Shown here: in pieces, positions 40,320 through 52,544 of the stretch
How the letters are laid out: the number at the start of each line of letters is the position of its first letter
Numbering within the stretch: the stretch's first letter is position 1
Source: an uncultured Agrobacterium sp.
GTDB lineage: Bacteria > Pseudomonadota > Alphaproteobacteria > Rhizobiales > Rhizobiaceae
Direction: 5' to 3'
Assembly (NCBI GenBank): GCA_913777615.1
Contig: CAJYTK010000008.1
Span: 1 to 64,000, forward strand
DNA length: 64,000 nt
The notes under the pieces: model-generated
Database searches by the model: none
What the model was told of the DNA's origin: nothing
What the model saw: the letters and a program-made list of their open reading frames with translations, nothing else
Translations under genes and position numbers: made by a program

Positions 40320-41147
40320 TCATGCGCGCGAGGCGCGGACACCCGTCGAAAGCCCCTTTACCAAGGTCGTTACCGCGGGCACGGTGTCGTTCGTTGCCTT
40401 ACCATCCTTGGTGAGGCTCAGCGCGATCTGGTTGACGATGGCCGAACCGACCACGACGCCATCCGCCACCGCACCGATTGCCTTGGCATGATCGGCAGTC
40501 TTGACGCCGAAGCCGACGCAGACAGGCAGATCGGTATGCGACTTGATCCGCTCGACAGCACCGGAAATCGTCGATGGATCGGGCAAGGCCGAGCCGGTGA
40601 TGCCGTTCATCGAGACGTAGTAGACGAAGCCCGACGTATTTTTCAGAACGGTCGGAAGACGCTTCTCGTCGGTCGTCGGCGTTGCCAGACGAATGAAGTT
40701 GACGTCTTTCTGGACTGCGGGAATGCACAACTCGTCATCCATCTCCGGCGGGAGATCGACAACGATCAGTCCATCGATGCCAGCCGACAGTGCATCGTCC
40801 AGGAACTTATCGACACCGTAAATGTAGATCGGATTGTAGTAACCCATCAGCACGATCGGCGTTTCATCATCCTGCTTGCGGAATTCGCGTGCGAGATCCA
40901 GCGTCGTTGCCAGCGTCTGTCCACCTTTCAGCGCGCGCTGGCCAGCCATCTGGATCGCCGGGCCATCGGCCATCGGATCGGAAAACGGCATGCCGAGTTC
41001 GATGACATCGGCACCGGCTTCCGGCAGCGCCTTCATGATGCCGAGCGAGGTTTCGAAGTCCGGATCGCCGCCCATGAAATAGGTTACGAGGGCCGGACGA
41101 TTTTGCGCACGCAGATCGGCAAAGCGCTTGTCCATACGTGCAGTCAT
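40320..41147 (-). CDS. trpA: tryptophan synthase alpha subunit
   Basis: This 275-residue barrel subunit cleaves indole-3-glycerol phosphate to indole for channelling to Trp[15 protein letters not shown] and [14 protein letters not shown] carry the catalytic acids. The start at 41147 ([12 protein letters not shown]) is 1 bp after the trpB stop, so translation is coupled. Confidence 0.97.
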   Translation of the reverse strand: MTARMDKRFADLRAQNRPALVTYFMGGDPDFETSLGIMKALPEAGADVIELGMPFSDPMADGPAIQMAGQRALKGGQTLATTLDLAREFRKQDDETPIVLMGYYNPIYIYGVDKFLDDALSAGIDGLIVVDLPPEMDDELCIPAVQKDVNFIRLATPTTDEKRLPTVLKNTSGFVYYVSMNGITGSALPDPSTISGAVERIKSHTDLPVCVGFGVKTADHAKAIGAVADGVVVGSAIVNQIALSLTKDGKATNDTVPAVTTLVKGLSTGVRASRA

Positions 41148-41148
41148 A

Positions 41149-42369
41149 TCAGAGTCCCATTCCCAGAATTTTACCGACCGTGAAAATGTCCTTGTCGCCG
41201 CGGCCACAGAGATTCATCAGAATGATCTCGTCCTTGCCCATCTTCGGCGCGCGCTTGATGACTTCCGCCAAAGCGTGGCTCGGCTCAAGTGCCGGAATGA
41301 TGCCTTCCGTGCGCGTCAGCATCTGGAAGGCGTCGAGTGCCTCATTGTCCATGATCGGCACATATTCGACGCGTCCGGCATCCTTCAGCCAGGAGTGCTC
41401 AGGCCCGATGCCCGGATAATCGAGACCGGCGGAGATCGAATGACCTTCCTTGATCTGGCCGTCACCATCCTGCAGCAGATAGGTGCGGTTGCCATGCAGA
41501 ACGCCCGGTGAACCGGCGGTTAGCGAAGCACAATGCTCTTCGCCCTCCAGCCCCTTGCCGCCCGCTTCGACGCCGACGATCTTGACGCTCGTGTCATCGA
41601 GAAACGGATGGAACAGGCCGATGGCATTGGATCCGCCACCAACGGCGGCAACCAGCATGTCCGGCAAACGGCCTTCCAGCGCCAGCAGCTGCTCACGCGA
41701 TTCCTTGCCGATGACCGACTGGAACTCGCGCACCATTTCCGGATAGGGATGCGGGCCGGCAGCGGTGCCGATCATGTAATAGGTGTCGTCGACATTGGTG
41801 ACCCAGTCACGCAAAGCCTCGTTCATCGCGTCCTTCAGCGTGCCGTGGCCTGCCGTCACCGGCTTTACCTCGGCGCCGAGAAGCTTCATACGGAAGACGT
41901 TAGGCGCCTGACGCTCCACATCGGTCGCGCCCATATAGACCACACAAGGAATGCCGAAACGCGCGGCAACCGTTGCGGAGGCAACGCCGTGCTGACCGGC
42001 ACCGGTTTCAGCAATGATGCGTGTCTTGCCCATGCGCTTGGCGAGCAGAATCTGGCCAAGGCAGTTGTTGATCTTGTGCGAACCGGTATGATTCAACTCG
42101 TCGCGCTTGAAATAGATCTTCGCACCACCGAGTTCAGCCGTCAGCCGCTCGGCGAAATAGATCGGGCTTGGGCGTCCGGTATAGTGCGTATTGAGATGCT
42201 CAAGCTCCGCCTTGAACTCCGGATCGTTCTTCGCCTTTTCCCACTCGGCCTGCAGGTCGAGGATCAAAGGCATCAGCGTTTCGGCAACGAAGCGGCCTCC
42301 GTAGATACCGAAGCGTCCGTCCTCATCGGGACCGGCGCGAAACGAGTTGGGTTTCAGCGTTTCGTTCAC
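41149..42369 (-). CDS. trpB: tryptophan synthase beta subunit
   Basis: This 406-residue PLP enzyme joins indole with serine. The PLP lysine is Lys99 in HTGSHKIN, and AETGAGQHG is conserved. The start is GTG at 42369 with AGGGAG 7 bp upstream; a TTG two codons earlier is too close to that site. It begins 2 bp after the trpF stop. Confidence 0.97.
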   Translation of the reverse strand: MNETLKPNSFRAGPDEDGRFGIYGGRFVAETLMPLILDLQAEWEKAKNDPEFKAELEHLNTHYTGRPSPIYFAERLTAELGGAKIYFKRDELNHTGSHKINNCLGQILLAKRMGKTRIIAETGAGQHGVASATVAARFGIPCVVYMGATDVERQAPNVFRMKLLGAEVKPVTAGHGTLKDAMNEALRDWVTNVDDTYYMIGTAAGPHPYPEMVREFQSVIGKESREQLLALEGRLPDMLVAAVGGGSNAIGLFHPFLDDTSVKIVGVEAGGKGLEGEEHCASLTAGSPGVLHGNRTYLLQDGDGQIKEGHSISAGLDYPGIGPEHSWLKDAGRVEYVPIMDNEALDAFQMLTRTEGIIPALEPSHALAEVIKRAPKMGKDEIILMNLCGRGDKDIFTVGKILGMGL

Positions 42370-42371
42370 TT

Positions 42372-43040
42372 TCAAACTCCCTGCAGCCTAGCCGATCGAA
42401 CCGCATCAAAAAATGCGTCGATCCTGGCCAAATCCTTTACACCAGGCGCGCTTTCCACACCCGACGATACATCCAGTCCGCTTGCTCCGGTTTTTGCCAA
42501 AGCCTCGGCAACGTTATCCGCGTTCAGACCTCCGGAAAGCATGTAATTCACGCTCTCGTCAAGAGAATGCAGAACACTCCAATCGAAGGAGACGCCATTG
42601 CCTCCCGGCAATTCGGATCCGGCGGGCGCCTTGGCATCGAACAGGAAACTGTCCGCGATCCCGATATAGGGATCTATCTTGGCAAGATCATCGGCGTCAC
42701 GAATAGAAAAAGCCTTGATCACCGGCAGGCCGTAAAGCGCCTTGACGCTGAGCACACGTTCCGGGGTTTCGCTTCCATGGAGCTGGAGGATATCGGGTTT
42801 CAAAAGATCGATGATCTCATCAAGCTCGTCATTATCGGCGTTAACGGTGACGGCAACGACTTTGACGCTGCCGCGCACGGCATCCGCCAGCTTACCTGCG
42901 ATATCCAGCTCGATGTTGCGCGGGCTCTTCTCGAAGAAGATGAAACCGATATGCGTCGCCCCACGCCGAACCGCGCGTTCAATGGCTTCCGGCGTTTTCA
43001 GCCCGCAAATCTTGATGTCCGGCATACTGGCACTTTTCAT
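42372..43040 (-). CDS. trpF: phosphoribosylanthranilate isomerase
   Basis: This enzyme of about 222 residues converts phosphoribosylanthranilate to CdRP. The catalytic Cys is in DIKICGLKT and [12 protein letters not shown] follows. The start is uncertain: ATG at 43040 ([10 protein letters not shown]) or 43025 (MPDIKICG); neither has a strong ribosome-binding site. The frame stays open to a TTG at 43127 that runs through a parS-like site and is not family-like. First gene of trpFBA here; trpC and trpD are elsewhere. Confidence 0.93.
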   Translation of the reverse strand: MKSASMPDIKICGLKTPEAIERAVRRGATHIGFIFFEKSPRNIELDIAGKLADAVRGSVKVVAVTVNADNDELDEIIDLLKPDILQLHGSETPERVLSVKALYGLPVIKAFSIRDADDLAKIDPYIGIADSFLFDAKAPAGSELPGGNGVSFDWSVLHSLDESVNYMLSGGLNADNVAEALAKTGASGLDVSSGVESAPGVKDLARIDAFFDAVRSARLQGV

Positions 43041-43109
43041 GACTGGGACGTGACACGAAACGCCTTGCGAGTCGAGCCAAAATGCGGGCGAAGCGGACAT
43101 GCGAATAAA

Positions 43110-43125
43110 TGTTTCACGTGAATCC
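43110..43125 (+). promoter_or_regulatory. parS: parS-like site A (centromere)
   Basis: TGTTTCACGTGAATCC matches 14 of 16 bases of the alphaproteobacterial parS TGTTTCACGTGAAACA. It lies between the metallopeptidase gene stop and trpF, about 14 kb left of the origin. The variant half contains GAATC (a GANTC site) and faces the origin. Confidence 0.75.
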
Positions 43126-43142
43126 AAACCTGCAATTGCAGA

Positions 43143-43922
43143 CTAGTCAAAATCGATAGCATGAAGTTGCGAGCCGTTCTGCTTCAACCATGCTTTCGCC
43201 TTCTCCATCTCGGGGCAGAGCTTCTTGCACAGCGCCCAGAATTTCGGGCCGTGATTCATCTCTTTAAGATGTGCCACTTCGTGGGCGGCCAGATAATCGA
43301 TCACGCTTTCCGGCGCCATAACGATGCGCCAGGAAAAACTCAGGTTCCCTTCATGCGAACAGGAACCCCAGCGGCTGCGCGTATCTTTCATCGAGATCGA
43401 GCGCACTGGCCTGCCAACTGCCTTTGAATGGATGGTAACAAGTCGCTCCAGATCGGCCCGGGCTTCCTTCTTCAGGAAAGTCGCAACGCGCCGGCCTGTA
43501 TGTTCAGGTAACCCACTCACCTTCAGCAGAGGCTGACCGTCCTCATCTTGAGTGATATGGGTTACGCCGCGCATTGAACCCGAGTGCCGGATCGTATGGA
43601 GCGTACCACGGATGGAAATGGACGCCCCGTCATTCATTCCCGTCGGCGCAGAAAACTTTGCAAATTTGGTTTCAAGCCATCCTTGATGACGATCAAGAAA
43701 CATATCGACCTGCGCATGGTGGAGGCCATAAGGGATCGTCAGCTTCAGCGCCTTGCCGCCTGGTTCGATGCGCAGCGTAATACGCGTTGCCCGCTGGTTT
43801 TCCTTGATCGTGATCGGCACGTTGCGCCCGCCCACCTCGACCGTGCGCTGGGTATGCGCCGGTTTGCGGGAAGACGGTGATTTCAGGGACTTTCGAAGCA
43901 GCGAAAACATGGACACGGTCAT
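43143..43922 (-). CDS. M48-family / YgjP-like metallopeptidase
   Basis: This 259-residue protein belongs to the DUF45/YgjP group of zinc peptidase-like proteins. It shows RSRWGSCSHEGNLSFSW (182-198), zinc motif HEVAH (214-218) and His224 as third ligand. No signal peptide or membrane segment is seen, so it is probably cytoplasmic. Substrate unknown. It is not clearly in an operon; phaZ ends 35 bp upstream and trpF starts 102 bp downstream. Confidence 0.85.
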   Translation of the reverse strand: MTVSMFSLLRKSLKSPSSRKPAHTQRTVEVGGRNVPITIKENQRATRITLRIEPGGKALKLTIPYGLHHAQVDMFLDRHQGWLETKFAKFSAPTGMNDGASISIRGTLHTIRHSGSMRGVTHITQDEDGQPLLKVSGLPEHTGRRVATFLKKEARADLERLVTIHSKAVGRPVRSISMKDTRSRWGSCSHEGNLSFSWRIVMAPESVIDYLAAHEVAHLKEMNHGPKFWALCKKLCPEMEKAKAWLKQNGSQLHAIDFD

Positions 43923-43957
43923 AGCCCGTCTCGCCGCGAAAAGCCATCCGCTCTCGT

Positions 43958-45193
43958 TCAGGGCCGGCGCTGATGCGTCTGAAAAAAAGCTATCATTTGC
44001 GGCACGATTTCATTGCGAAAGCGAGAGCCGTTGAAGACGCCGTAATGGCCGACATCCGGCTGCATATAATGGCGACGTTTGTCGGCTGGCAGGTTCAGGC
44101 AAAGATCATGTGCGGCCCTGGTCTGCCCGACACCGGAAATGTCGTCATTCTCTCCTTCCACGGTAAAGAGCGCGACAGTACGAATGGCAGTTGGATCAAC
44201 CACCCTGCCCCTGTGCATCATCATGCCTCTCGGAAGCGCGTGCTCGATGAAGACGGTTTCGACTGTCTGAAGGTAGAATTCGGCGGTCAGGTCCATAACG
44301 GCGAGATATTCGTCATAGAATTCCCGGTGCTTTTCCGCCGAATCGCCGTCATTCTTCACGAGGTTCAGATAGAAATCCTTGTGCGCCGTCATGTGCCGGT
44401 CGAGATTCATGGACATGAAGCCGGAAAGTTGCAGGAAACCCGGATAGACCGCACGTCCGAAGCCCGGTTGCGGCCATGGGACGGACATGACGACATTGTC
44501 GCGAAACCAGTCGATGGGCTTGGCCTTGGCGAGCTCGTTGACGGCAGTCGGATTGATGCGCGTATCGATCGGCCCGCCCATCAAGGTCATTGAGGCAGGC
44601 GCAAAGCCGTCCTGATCCGCCTCCATCAGCGCAACGGCGGCGAGCACCGGAACCGAGGGCTGACAGACAGCCACCACATGCGTGCCATTACCAAGGTGAT
44701 GCAGCATCTCGATGATGTAGGAGATGTAATCGTCCAGATCGAACCGGCCTTCGGTCAGCGCAACTGTGCGGGCGTCGATCCAGTCGGTTACATAGAGATC
44801 CGCGTGCGGCAGGAGCGCCTCGACCGTGCCACGAAGGAGCGTGGCATAGTGGCCAGACATCGGTGCAACCAGCAAAACTTTTGGATCGTCCAATCGATCT
44901 TCAGGCAGATTTCGATTGAAATGGATCAGTCGGCAAAAAGGTTTGGACCAGACGATCTCTTCCGACACATCGACAGCTTTGCCACCGATCTCAGTCTTCG
45001 CGATGCCAAATTCGGGCTTGCCATAGCGGCGCGTCATTCGCTCAAAGACTTCGAAACCTGCATCGAGGCTGCGGCCAAAAGCGGTGTTGGACAGGGGGTT
45101 GAGAGGGTTGTTGCAGGCCTGACGCATTAGATCAGCGCTGGCGCGCAAAGGTGCCATGGCCGCATGGTTCATTTCATAAAGATGATAGAACAC
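43958..45193 (-). CDS. phaZ: intracellular polyhydroxyalkanoate depolymerase
   Basis: This 411-residue enzyme of the intracellular PhaZ family mobilises stored poly-3-hydroxybutyrate. In place of a Ser lipase box it has Cys177 in VAVCQPSVPVL, the nucleophile used by the Ralstonia PhaZ family. The N-terminal YEMNHAAMAPLRA and the C-terminal DVGHYGVFNGSRFR (catalytic His) are typical. No PHB synthase or phasin gene is near. It is probably transcribed alone from the 141-bp gap upstream. Confidence 0.92.
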   Translation of the reverse strand: MFYHLYEMNHAAMAPLRASADLMRQACNNPLNPLSNTAFGRSLDAGFEVFERMTRRYGKPEFGIAKTEIGGKAVDVSEEIVWSKPFCRLIHFNRNLPEDRLDDPKVLLVAPMSGHYATLLRGTVEALLPHADLYVTDWIDARTVALTEGRFDLDDYISYIIEMLHHLGNGTHVVAVCQPSVPVLAAVALMEADQDGFAPASMTLMGGPIDTRINPTAVNELAKAKPIDWFRDNVVMSVPWPQPGFGRAVYPGFLQLSGFMSMNLDRHMTAHKDFYLNLVKNDGDSAEKHREFYDEYLAVMDLTAEFYLQTVETVFIEHALPRGMMMHRGRVVDPTAIRTVALFTVEGENDDISGVGQTRAAHDLCLNLPADKRRHYMQPDVGHYGVFNGSRFRNEIVPQMIAFFQTHQRRP

Positions 45194-45334
45194 GAATAAA
45201 CGCCTCCCGTCGTCATCGTCGTCTTTTGTGACAGTCTAGCATCTTTTCGCAGTTGCACAAAACGGCTTGGTTCACCCTGCCCTCTTCTCCAGCGAAATGC
45301 GAAGGGCAAGGACAGGGATGAACCGCCTCGTTCG

Positions 45335-46177
45335 TTAGATATCGGCGACGAAAGTTTGCTTTTGAGTCCCAAGACCTTCGATGCCGAGCTCGACAACATC
45401 GCCGGCTTTGAGGAAGCGCTGCGGCTTCATGCCAAGGCCAACGCCTGGAGGCGTGCCGGTGGAGATGACGTCGCCCGGATGCAGCGACATGAACTGGCTG
45501 AGATACGACACGACATTGGCAACGCCATAGACCATGGTCTTGCTGGAGCCGTTCTGCATGGTCTCACCATTCACCTTCAGCCACATACCAAGGTTCTGCG
45601 GATCGGCGATCTCATCCTTTGTAACGAGCCATGGACCGATCGGGCCGAAGGTGTCGCAAGACTTGCCCTTTGTCCACTGGCCCTGGCGCTCCGTTTGGAA
45701 AGCGCGCTCAGAGACGTCATGCGAGACGCAGTAGCCAGCGACGTAATCCAAAGCATCAGCTTCCGACACGTATTTCGCTGTCTTGCCGATAACAACGCCG
45801 AGTTCGACTTCCCAGTCGGTCTTTTCGGAGCCGCGTGGAATGACGACGTTGTCATTCGGTCCCACGATCGCTGATGTCGCCTTCATGAAGATGACCGGCT
45901 CGGACGGAACAGCAGCGCCTGTTTCGGCAGCGTGGTCGGAGAAGTTCAGACCGATGCAGATGAACTTGCCTGTGCCGGCAACGCATGCGCCGATGCGATC
46001 TTCGTTTAGAACTGGCAACGTGGACAAATCCAGTGCTGCGATTTTCTTCAGGCCTTCCGGTGAAATCGCTTCCCCGCCTATGTCTTTCACGTGGCCTGAG
46101 AGATCGCGGACTTTTCCTTCCGCATCAAGAATGGCGGGCTTTTCGTGGCCGGGTTGACCGACGCGCATCAGTTTCAT
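45335..46177 (-). CDS. fumarylacetoacetate hydrolase family protein
   Basis: This 280-residue protein of the FAH superfamily carries metal-binding acids in DWEVELGVVIGK and the conserved GVGLGMKP and GDVVELGIEGLG. Members hydrolyse or isomerise 2-oxo acid catabolites, e.g. ureidoglycolate lyase-like and 2-hydroxyhepta-2,4-diene-1,7-dioate isomerase enzymes; the substrate cannot be fixed here. The start at 46177 (MKLMRVGQPG) has GGGAGA upstream. It diverges from the nitroreductase gene. Confidence 0.9.
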   Translation of the reverse strand: MKLMRVGQPGHEKPAILDAEGKVRDLSGHVKDIGGEAISPEGLKKIAALDLSTLPVLNEDRIGACVAGTGKFICIGLNFSDHAAETGAAVPSEPVIFMKATSAIVGPNDNVVIPRGSEKTDWEVELGVVIGKTAKYVSEADALDYVAGYCVSHDVSERAFQTERQGQWTKGKSCDTFGPIGPWLVTKDEIADPQNLGMWLKVNGETMQNGSSKTMVYGVANVVSYLSQFMSLHPGDVISTGTPPGVGLGMKPQRFLKAGDVVELGIEGLGTQKQTFVADI

Positions 46178-46309
46178 GGATCTCTCCCAGTTGTCAGACA
46201 AGATGATGCATATATGAACGAACTATTTATCCTTGTCACCCCTTGACCATGAAGAGGCCGCAAAAATACGATCGCATCTGCCTTCCTCTCCTATTGATAA
46301 GGACACATC

Positions 46310-46909
46310 ATGACGACCAGCAATTCGCGTGACACAGATTACCCCGTCGATCCTCTTTTCCTCGATCGCTGGTCCCCTCGCGCTTATGACGGCAAGCCAA
46401 TGCCGAAGGACGATGTGCTGACCATTCTCGATGCCGCGCGTTGGGCACCTTCGGCTTCCAACCAACAGCCTTGGCGTTTTGTCTACGGGTTGAATGGATC
46501 GGCTGAGTGGGAGAACTTTATTGGCCTTCTCATGGAGGGCAATCAGCGCTGGGCCAAGAATTCCTCTGCCCTGATCGTCATTCTGTCGCGTACTTACAAT
46601 CTCCGCGACGGTGAAAAGAAGCCAGCGGCGACGCATTCCTTCGACGCGGGCGCGGCCTGGTTTGCTCTCGCAATGCAGGCCCACAAGCTTGGCTATCACG
46701 CCCATGGCATGGCAGGCATATTCAAGGACAAGATCCTTGAGCAACTGAATGTCCCGGAAGGTTATGCCGTTGAAGCCATGGTTGCTATCGGCAAGATCGC
46801 GCATAAGAGCACGCTCCCTGACGACTTGGCAGAACGCGAAGTCCCGAGCAAGAGGCTTGCGCTGTCGCAGATCGCGTTCGAAGGCAAGTTCACGGGCAAC
46901 GCGGACTGA
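46310..46909 (+). CDS. nitroreductase family protein
   Basis: This 199-residue flavoprotein of the nitroreductase family shows RWSPRAYDGKP and ARWAPSASNQQPWRFV near the N-terminus, the FMN-binding block. A physiological substrate is not evident; members reduce nitroaromatics, quinones or act in cofactor metabolism. It lies on the plus strand between two minus-strand genes and shares the hairpin at 46987-47015 with gyrB. Confidence 0.9.
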   Translation: MTTSNSRDTDYPVDPLFLDRWSPRAYDGKPMPKDDVLTILDAARWAPSASNQQPWRFVYGLNGSAEWENFIGLLMEGNQRWAKNSSALIVILSRTYNLRDGEKKPAATHSFDAGAAWFALAMQAHKLGYHAHGMAGIFKDKILEQLNVPEGYAVEAMVAIGKIAHKSTLPDDLAEREVPSKRLALSQIAFEGKFTGNAD

Positions 46910-46986
46910 CTTGCAGGGATTTACCGATTAGCCGGATTCTTGAGCCTCCGGCTTGAGCATAACCGAAACTTTCTTCCTTCTCGCCA

Positions 46987-47015
46987 ATAAAAAACCCGGC
47001 ATCGAAGCCGGGTTT
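46987..47015 (-). terminator. intrinsic terminator after gyrB
   Basis: The 9-bp stem AAACCCGGC/GCCGGGTTT with loop ATCGAA is followed on the minus strand by a T-run, 52 bp past the gyrB stop. It can also end nitroreductase transcription on the plus strand, with a weaker T tract. Confidence 0.85.
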
Positions 47016-47025
47016 CTTAACAAAC

Positions 47026-47041
47026 TGTTTCACGTGAATCG
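47026..47041 (+). promoter_or_regulatory. parS: parS-like site B (centromere)
   Basis: TGTTTCACGTGAATCG matches parS at 14 of 16 bases. It lies in the gyrB 3' untranslated stretch between stop codon and terminator, about 10.5 kb left of the origin. The GAATC half faces the origin. Confidence 0.78.
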
Positions 47042-47066
47042 TGCGCCGACACGATCCACAGCAAAA

Positions 47067-49565
<2,499 letters not shown>

Positions 49566-49662
49566 TCACTTTCAATCCGGTTGGCCGACTATAGGAATTC
49601 CGTCCCGATATCCAAAGTCTGCGCCCCTCAAACCCTCGATAAAACAGGGGATAGCGCGACTT

Positions 49663-50028
49663 TCAGTCACAAGAACGGCCTTTTTGCAGCACGGCTGACA
49701 ATTCGTCTATCACAGTCCGAGGCAGCTTGCGAATATCATGCGCAAGCGCATTGGCAAGAGCGGTATATTCTGGCGGAAGACCGACCGTATCGATGATGAT
49801 ACGGGGATGCGAAGTGCCGGCGAGGCGGAACAACTCCTCAGCATCATCCCAGATGATGTTGAAGTAGCCGGCGATGCGCTGCAACAGATCAAAGCTCGGT
49901 GTACCCCGCTTCCCATGTTCGAGTGCCGAGAGATAAGCGGGCGACACACCGATGGCAAAAGCCATGTCTTTCTGCGTCACGCCCTTCTGCTCGCGCAGAC
50001 GCCGAACGGCTTCGGCGAAGGGCGTCAC
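49663..50028 (-). CDS. XRE family transcriptional regulator
   Basis: This 121-residue protein has a Cro/C1-type helix-turn-helix at about residues 13-45 (VTQKDMAFAIGVSPAYLSAL) and a C-terminal part of unknown role ending near RTVIDELSAVLQ. Its start overlaps the smr stop by four bases, making it the last gene of the timA-mltA-smr-xre set. The target is unknown; autoregulation of the set is possible but not shown. Confidence 0.88.
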   Translation of the reverse strand: MTPFAEAVRRLREQKGVTQKDMAFAIGVSPAYLSALEHGKRGTPSFDLLQRIAGYFNIIWDDAEELFRLAGTSHPRIIIDTVGLPPEYTALANALAHDIRKLPRTVIDELSAVLQKGRSCD

Positions 50029-50600
50029 GACTTGTCTCCCCGCCTGCGGGACAGCCGCACATACAGCGCGCCATCGCCGCCATGGTTCATGGAAGCATCC
50101 TCGTAAGAGGAGATCAGGTGGCGGTACTCCGGCTTAGAGAACCACATGGGTACCGCGCGCTTCAATGCCCCATCGCTGCCCATAGACCGACCTTTACCGG
50201 TGATCACCAGCACGTGACGCAAACCGCGCTCATGCGCGCGCACGAGAAAATCGAGAAGCACCGCATGCGCCTCGCTCTGGAACATGCCGTGAAGGTCGAT
50301 ACGTGCTTCGAGCGCCAGTCGACCGCGCGTGAGCTTGCGCTTTACCGGCTTTTCCAATGGGTGATGCACTCGATCCTTTTTCACCCCTGGCGCGGAAGAC
50401 TCCGGCACAGGTTCTATAATCATCTGCGGGAATGGCGGAATGGGCTTGGCGGATGCGATGGGCGGATTAGGGGCCGGATTCACCTCGACGTCCTCGAAGA
50501 CCAACAGATCTTCCATGCGACCGGAGATCGGCCGCGCTGTGCGGGCAACCTTGCCCCACAGCACGCGCTCCTCCTTGCCGAGTTTGCGCCCACCCTTCAT
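50025..50600 (-). CDS. Smr/MutS2-domain protein
   Basis: This 191-residue protein has a C-terminal Smr domain with RIDLHGMFQSEAHAVL and VLVITGKGRS, typical of Smr endonuclease or RNA-binding domains. The N-terminal half is proline-rich and probably disordered. It overlaps mltA (TGATG) and xre (ATGA), so translation is coupled on both sides. Nucleic-acid cleavage is a family property, not shown here. Confidence 0.88.
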   Translation of the reverse strand: MKGGRKLGKEERVLWGKVARTARPISGRMEDLLVFEDVEVNPAPNPPIASAKPIPPFPQMIIEPVPESSAPGVKKDRVHHPLEKPVKRKLTRGRLALEARIDLHGMFQSEAHAVLLDFLVRAHERGLRHVLVITGKGRSMGSDGALKRAVPMWFSKPEYRHLISSYEDASMNHGGDGALYVRLSRRRGDKS

Positions 50601-51715
50601 CAGAGATACCTTTCCGCAGCCTCTTTGGGGATGAGTATAGTGAAATCCGCGTGATTGCGCACGGTGCCTGCAAGTTCGCCAGCCTCATCTCCCGAACCGG
50701 TGAAGATATCGCCTCGTGCGGGTCCGACGATTGCGGAGCCGGTGTCGAGCGCCAGCATCAAACGGGCAAACGGCTTTCCGCCATCCAAATGGGTCAGGCT
50801 CTGCGACTGGATGAAAAAGGGAAAACCGAAGGTGTGAATCAGGCGGTCGACGGCGAGCGATCGTCCAGCGACAAGAGGCACTTTAGCAGCAGCGATCGGC
50901 CCGACCTCCAACCCGTCTACGTCCGCCTCGCGAAAGAATATGTAGGACCGATTATGCCAGAGCACCTCATCCACCTGGTCGGGATGATCGGCAAGCCACT
51001 GACGGATCGTCTGCATCGAGACGGTGGCAGGAACGAGCTCTCCGCGATCCAATAACAGGCGACCGATCGGGGAGAAGCGATGGCCAGCTTTGGCCGCATA
51101 AGTCACGCGTTTCAGCGACCCGTCGGCAAATCTCAGCCTCGCGGCACCCTGGACGTGGACGAAAAACAGATCGACCTTGGATTTAGCAAAGGCAATTTCG
51201 AGCCCCCTGCCTTCAAGATAGCCCTGATCGATTTGCCGTCGATCCGGATATTCGGAAATCTGGCCGTCCCTTTCTAGAGCGAAGGCATAATAGGGATCGA
51301 TAGTGGACGGGCGGTTGCTGTCATCAATATCGACCAGATCACCCGGGCGGTTGTAGATCGGATATTTCCAGACCTCGTCCCGGACTGCCGAAACCTCCAG
51401 TTCCGGCTCGTAAAACGCGGTGACGAAGCCACGCTTTTCGTCCGCCAGGACAATCCGGAAGGGAACGCAGTTCTCCTCGAAGAAGGCGCGCGCCTGATCG
51501 GCAGTGTCGATCTTAGCCGTCTTCGCCTTTTCCAGCAGCACCGTGAGATCCTCGGCCGAAAGACCCAGGCTTGCACTGCGGTAGGGCTTGCCCTTATTCA
51601 GGTGGGCCAGGATATCGCCCATCGCGGCAAAAAGGGCTGAGGGGTCATCTTGCCCCCAGCCCTCCAACTTATCGAACGACACCTTTTGAAGGTGAAAATC
51701 TCTCGTCGTGATCAT
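50600..51715 (-). CDS. mltA: murein transglycosylase A family protein (MltA)
   Basis: This 371-residue MltA-family lytic transglycosylase cleaves peptidoglycan glycan strands. The MltA domain (FYEPELEVSAVR) and the C-terminal 3D domain (MLALDTGSAIVGPARGDIF, with the catalytic Asp region) are present. I see no clear signal peptide, which is unusual for an enzyme expected outside the cytoplasm; an alternative start or non-classical export may explain it. Overlaps timA by four bases and smr by one. Confidence 0.92.
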   Translation of the reverse strand: MITTRDFHLQKVSFDKLEGWGQDDPSALFAAMGDILAHLNKGKPYRSASLGLSAEDLTVLLEKAKTAKIDTADQARAFFEENCVPFRIVLADEKRGFVTAFYEPELEVSAVRDEVWKYPIYNRPGDLVDIDDSNRPSTIDPYYAFALERDGQISEYPDRRQIDQGYLEGRGLEIAFAKSKVDLFFVHVQGAARLRFADGSLKRVTYAAKAGHRFSPIGRLLLDRGELVPATVSMQTIRQWLADHPDQVDEVLWHNRSYIFFREADVDGLEVGPIAAAKVPLVAGRSLAVDRLIHTFGFPFFIQSQSLTHLDGGKPFARLMLALDTGSAIVGPARGDIFTGSGDEAGELAGTVRNHADFTILIPKEAAERYL

Positions 51716-52404
51716 GCTTCGGATTCAGTCGCGATCAGCTTCCAGTTTGGATCGCGAGAACGGATATCGCGGGAGAAGGTCCAGATGTCGTCGACTTCGG
51801 ATACGTTTTCCGCATCACCATCCACCAGCTTGCCATCTTTGTCATAGGTGGCGGAAATCAACTGGCTGATGATGCGCAGCGTAATCTGTTCCTCGGATCC
51901 GCGCACCGTTGCCTGTGTGATATCGATTTTCTCGATGCCGACAAAGGTGGACTTCACCACTTCGCCGCGCTTTTCCCGTTCGGAGATCGCCGCATCGAAG
52001 CCGTCATAGACTTCCTTGGAAAGAAGGTTCTTCAACGTATCCCGATCGCCGTCCGCAAAGGCCATGACGATCATTTCATAAGCCATCCGGGCGCCGTTGA
52101 GAAATTCCTTCGGCTGGAAAGACGGATCGCTCTCGACAAGCTGGCGCAGGGAATCATTCAGAGCAGAACCGGCCGGCGCGATCATGTCCACGCCAGCGAA
52201 ACGGTTTTCATCCGTTTCGCCACGCTTCGCCAAGGTAACGACCTTGTTATCGTCATTTGGCGCTTTTGCTGTTTCACGGGCGCTGAAAGGATCGAATGGC
52301 GGCTTCTCGTTGCCGGTGCGGCGGCCAAGCACACTGCGAAGCTGGAAAAAGATCAGCACCGCCGCCACAAGGAAAAACAATGTTATGAAGTCGCTTGAGC
52401 CCAT
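51712..52404 (-). CDS. timA: Tim44/TimA family membrane-anchored protein
   Basis: This 230-residue protein has one N-terminal membrane segment (about residues 4-22, LFFLVAAVLIFFQL), a charged linker, and a C-terminal Tim44-like domain (about 90-225). The mitochondrial relative anchors Hsp70 at the import channel; bacterial TimA function is not settled. It diverges from fxsA and secB, and secB being a protein-export chaperone makes an envelope-protein role plausible. Confidence 0.88.
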   Translation of the reverse strand: MGSSDFITLFFLVAAVLIFFQLRSVLGRRTGNEKPPFDPFSARETAKAPNDDNKVVTLAKRGETDENRFAGVDMIAPAGSALNDSLRQLVESDPSFQPKEFLNGARMAYEMIVMAFADGDRDTLKNLLSKEVYDGFDAAISEREKRGEVVKSTFVGIEKIDITQATVRGSEEQITLRIISQLISATYDKDGKLVDGDAENVSEVDDIWTFSRDIRSRDPNWKLIATESEA

Positions 52405-52544
52405 CTTTTACCGAAACCACCATTTAAATCCAATGTTGAACCATCATATAGTCTTCATCCGATCAATCTTCAAATATGCAGATTCAATCGGCGGTTCCTG
52501 CAGATCGGTTTTCTGCTCACTATCCAACACGCAAGGCTAGAAAT

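Noticed and set aside
43041-43127. Longer trpF starting at a TTG inside parS site A
   Set aside because: The extra residues are not family-like and coincide with the parS-like site and intergenic DNA.
46083-46098. CTTTCACGTGGCC, a fifth possible parS
   Set aside because: Only the left half fits; the right half departs at five positions and it lies in the FAH-family coding sequence.
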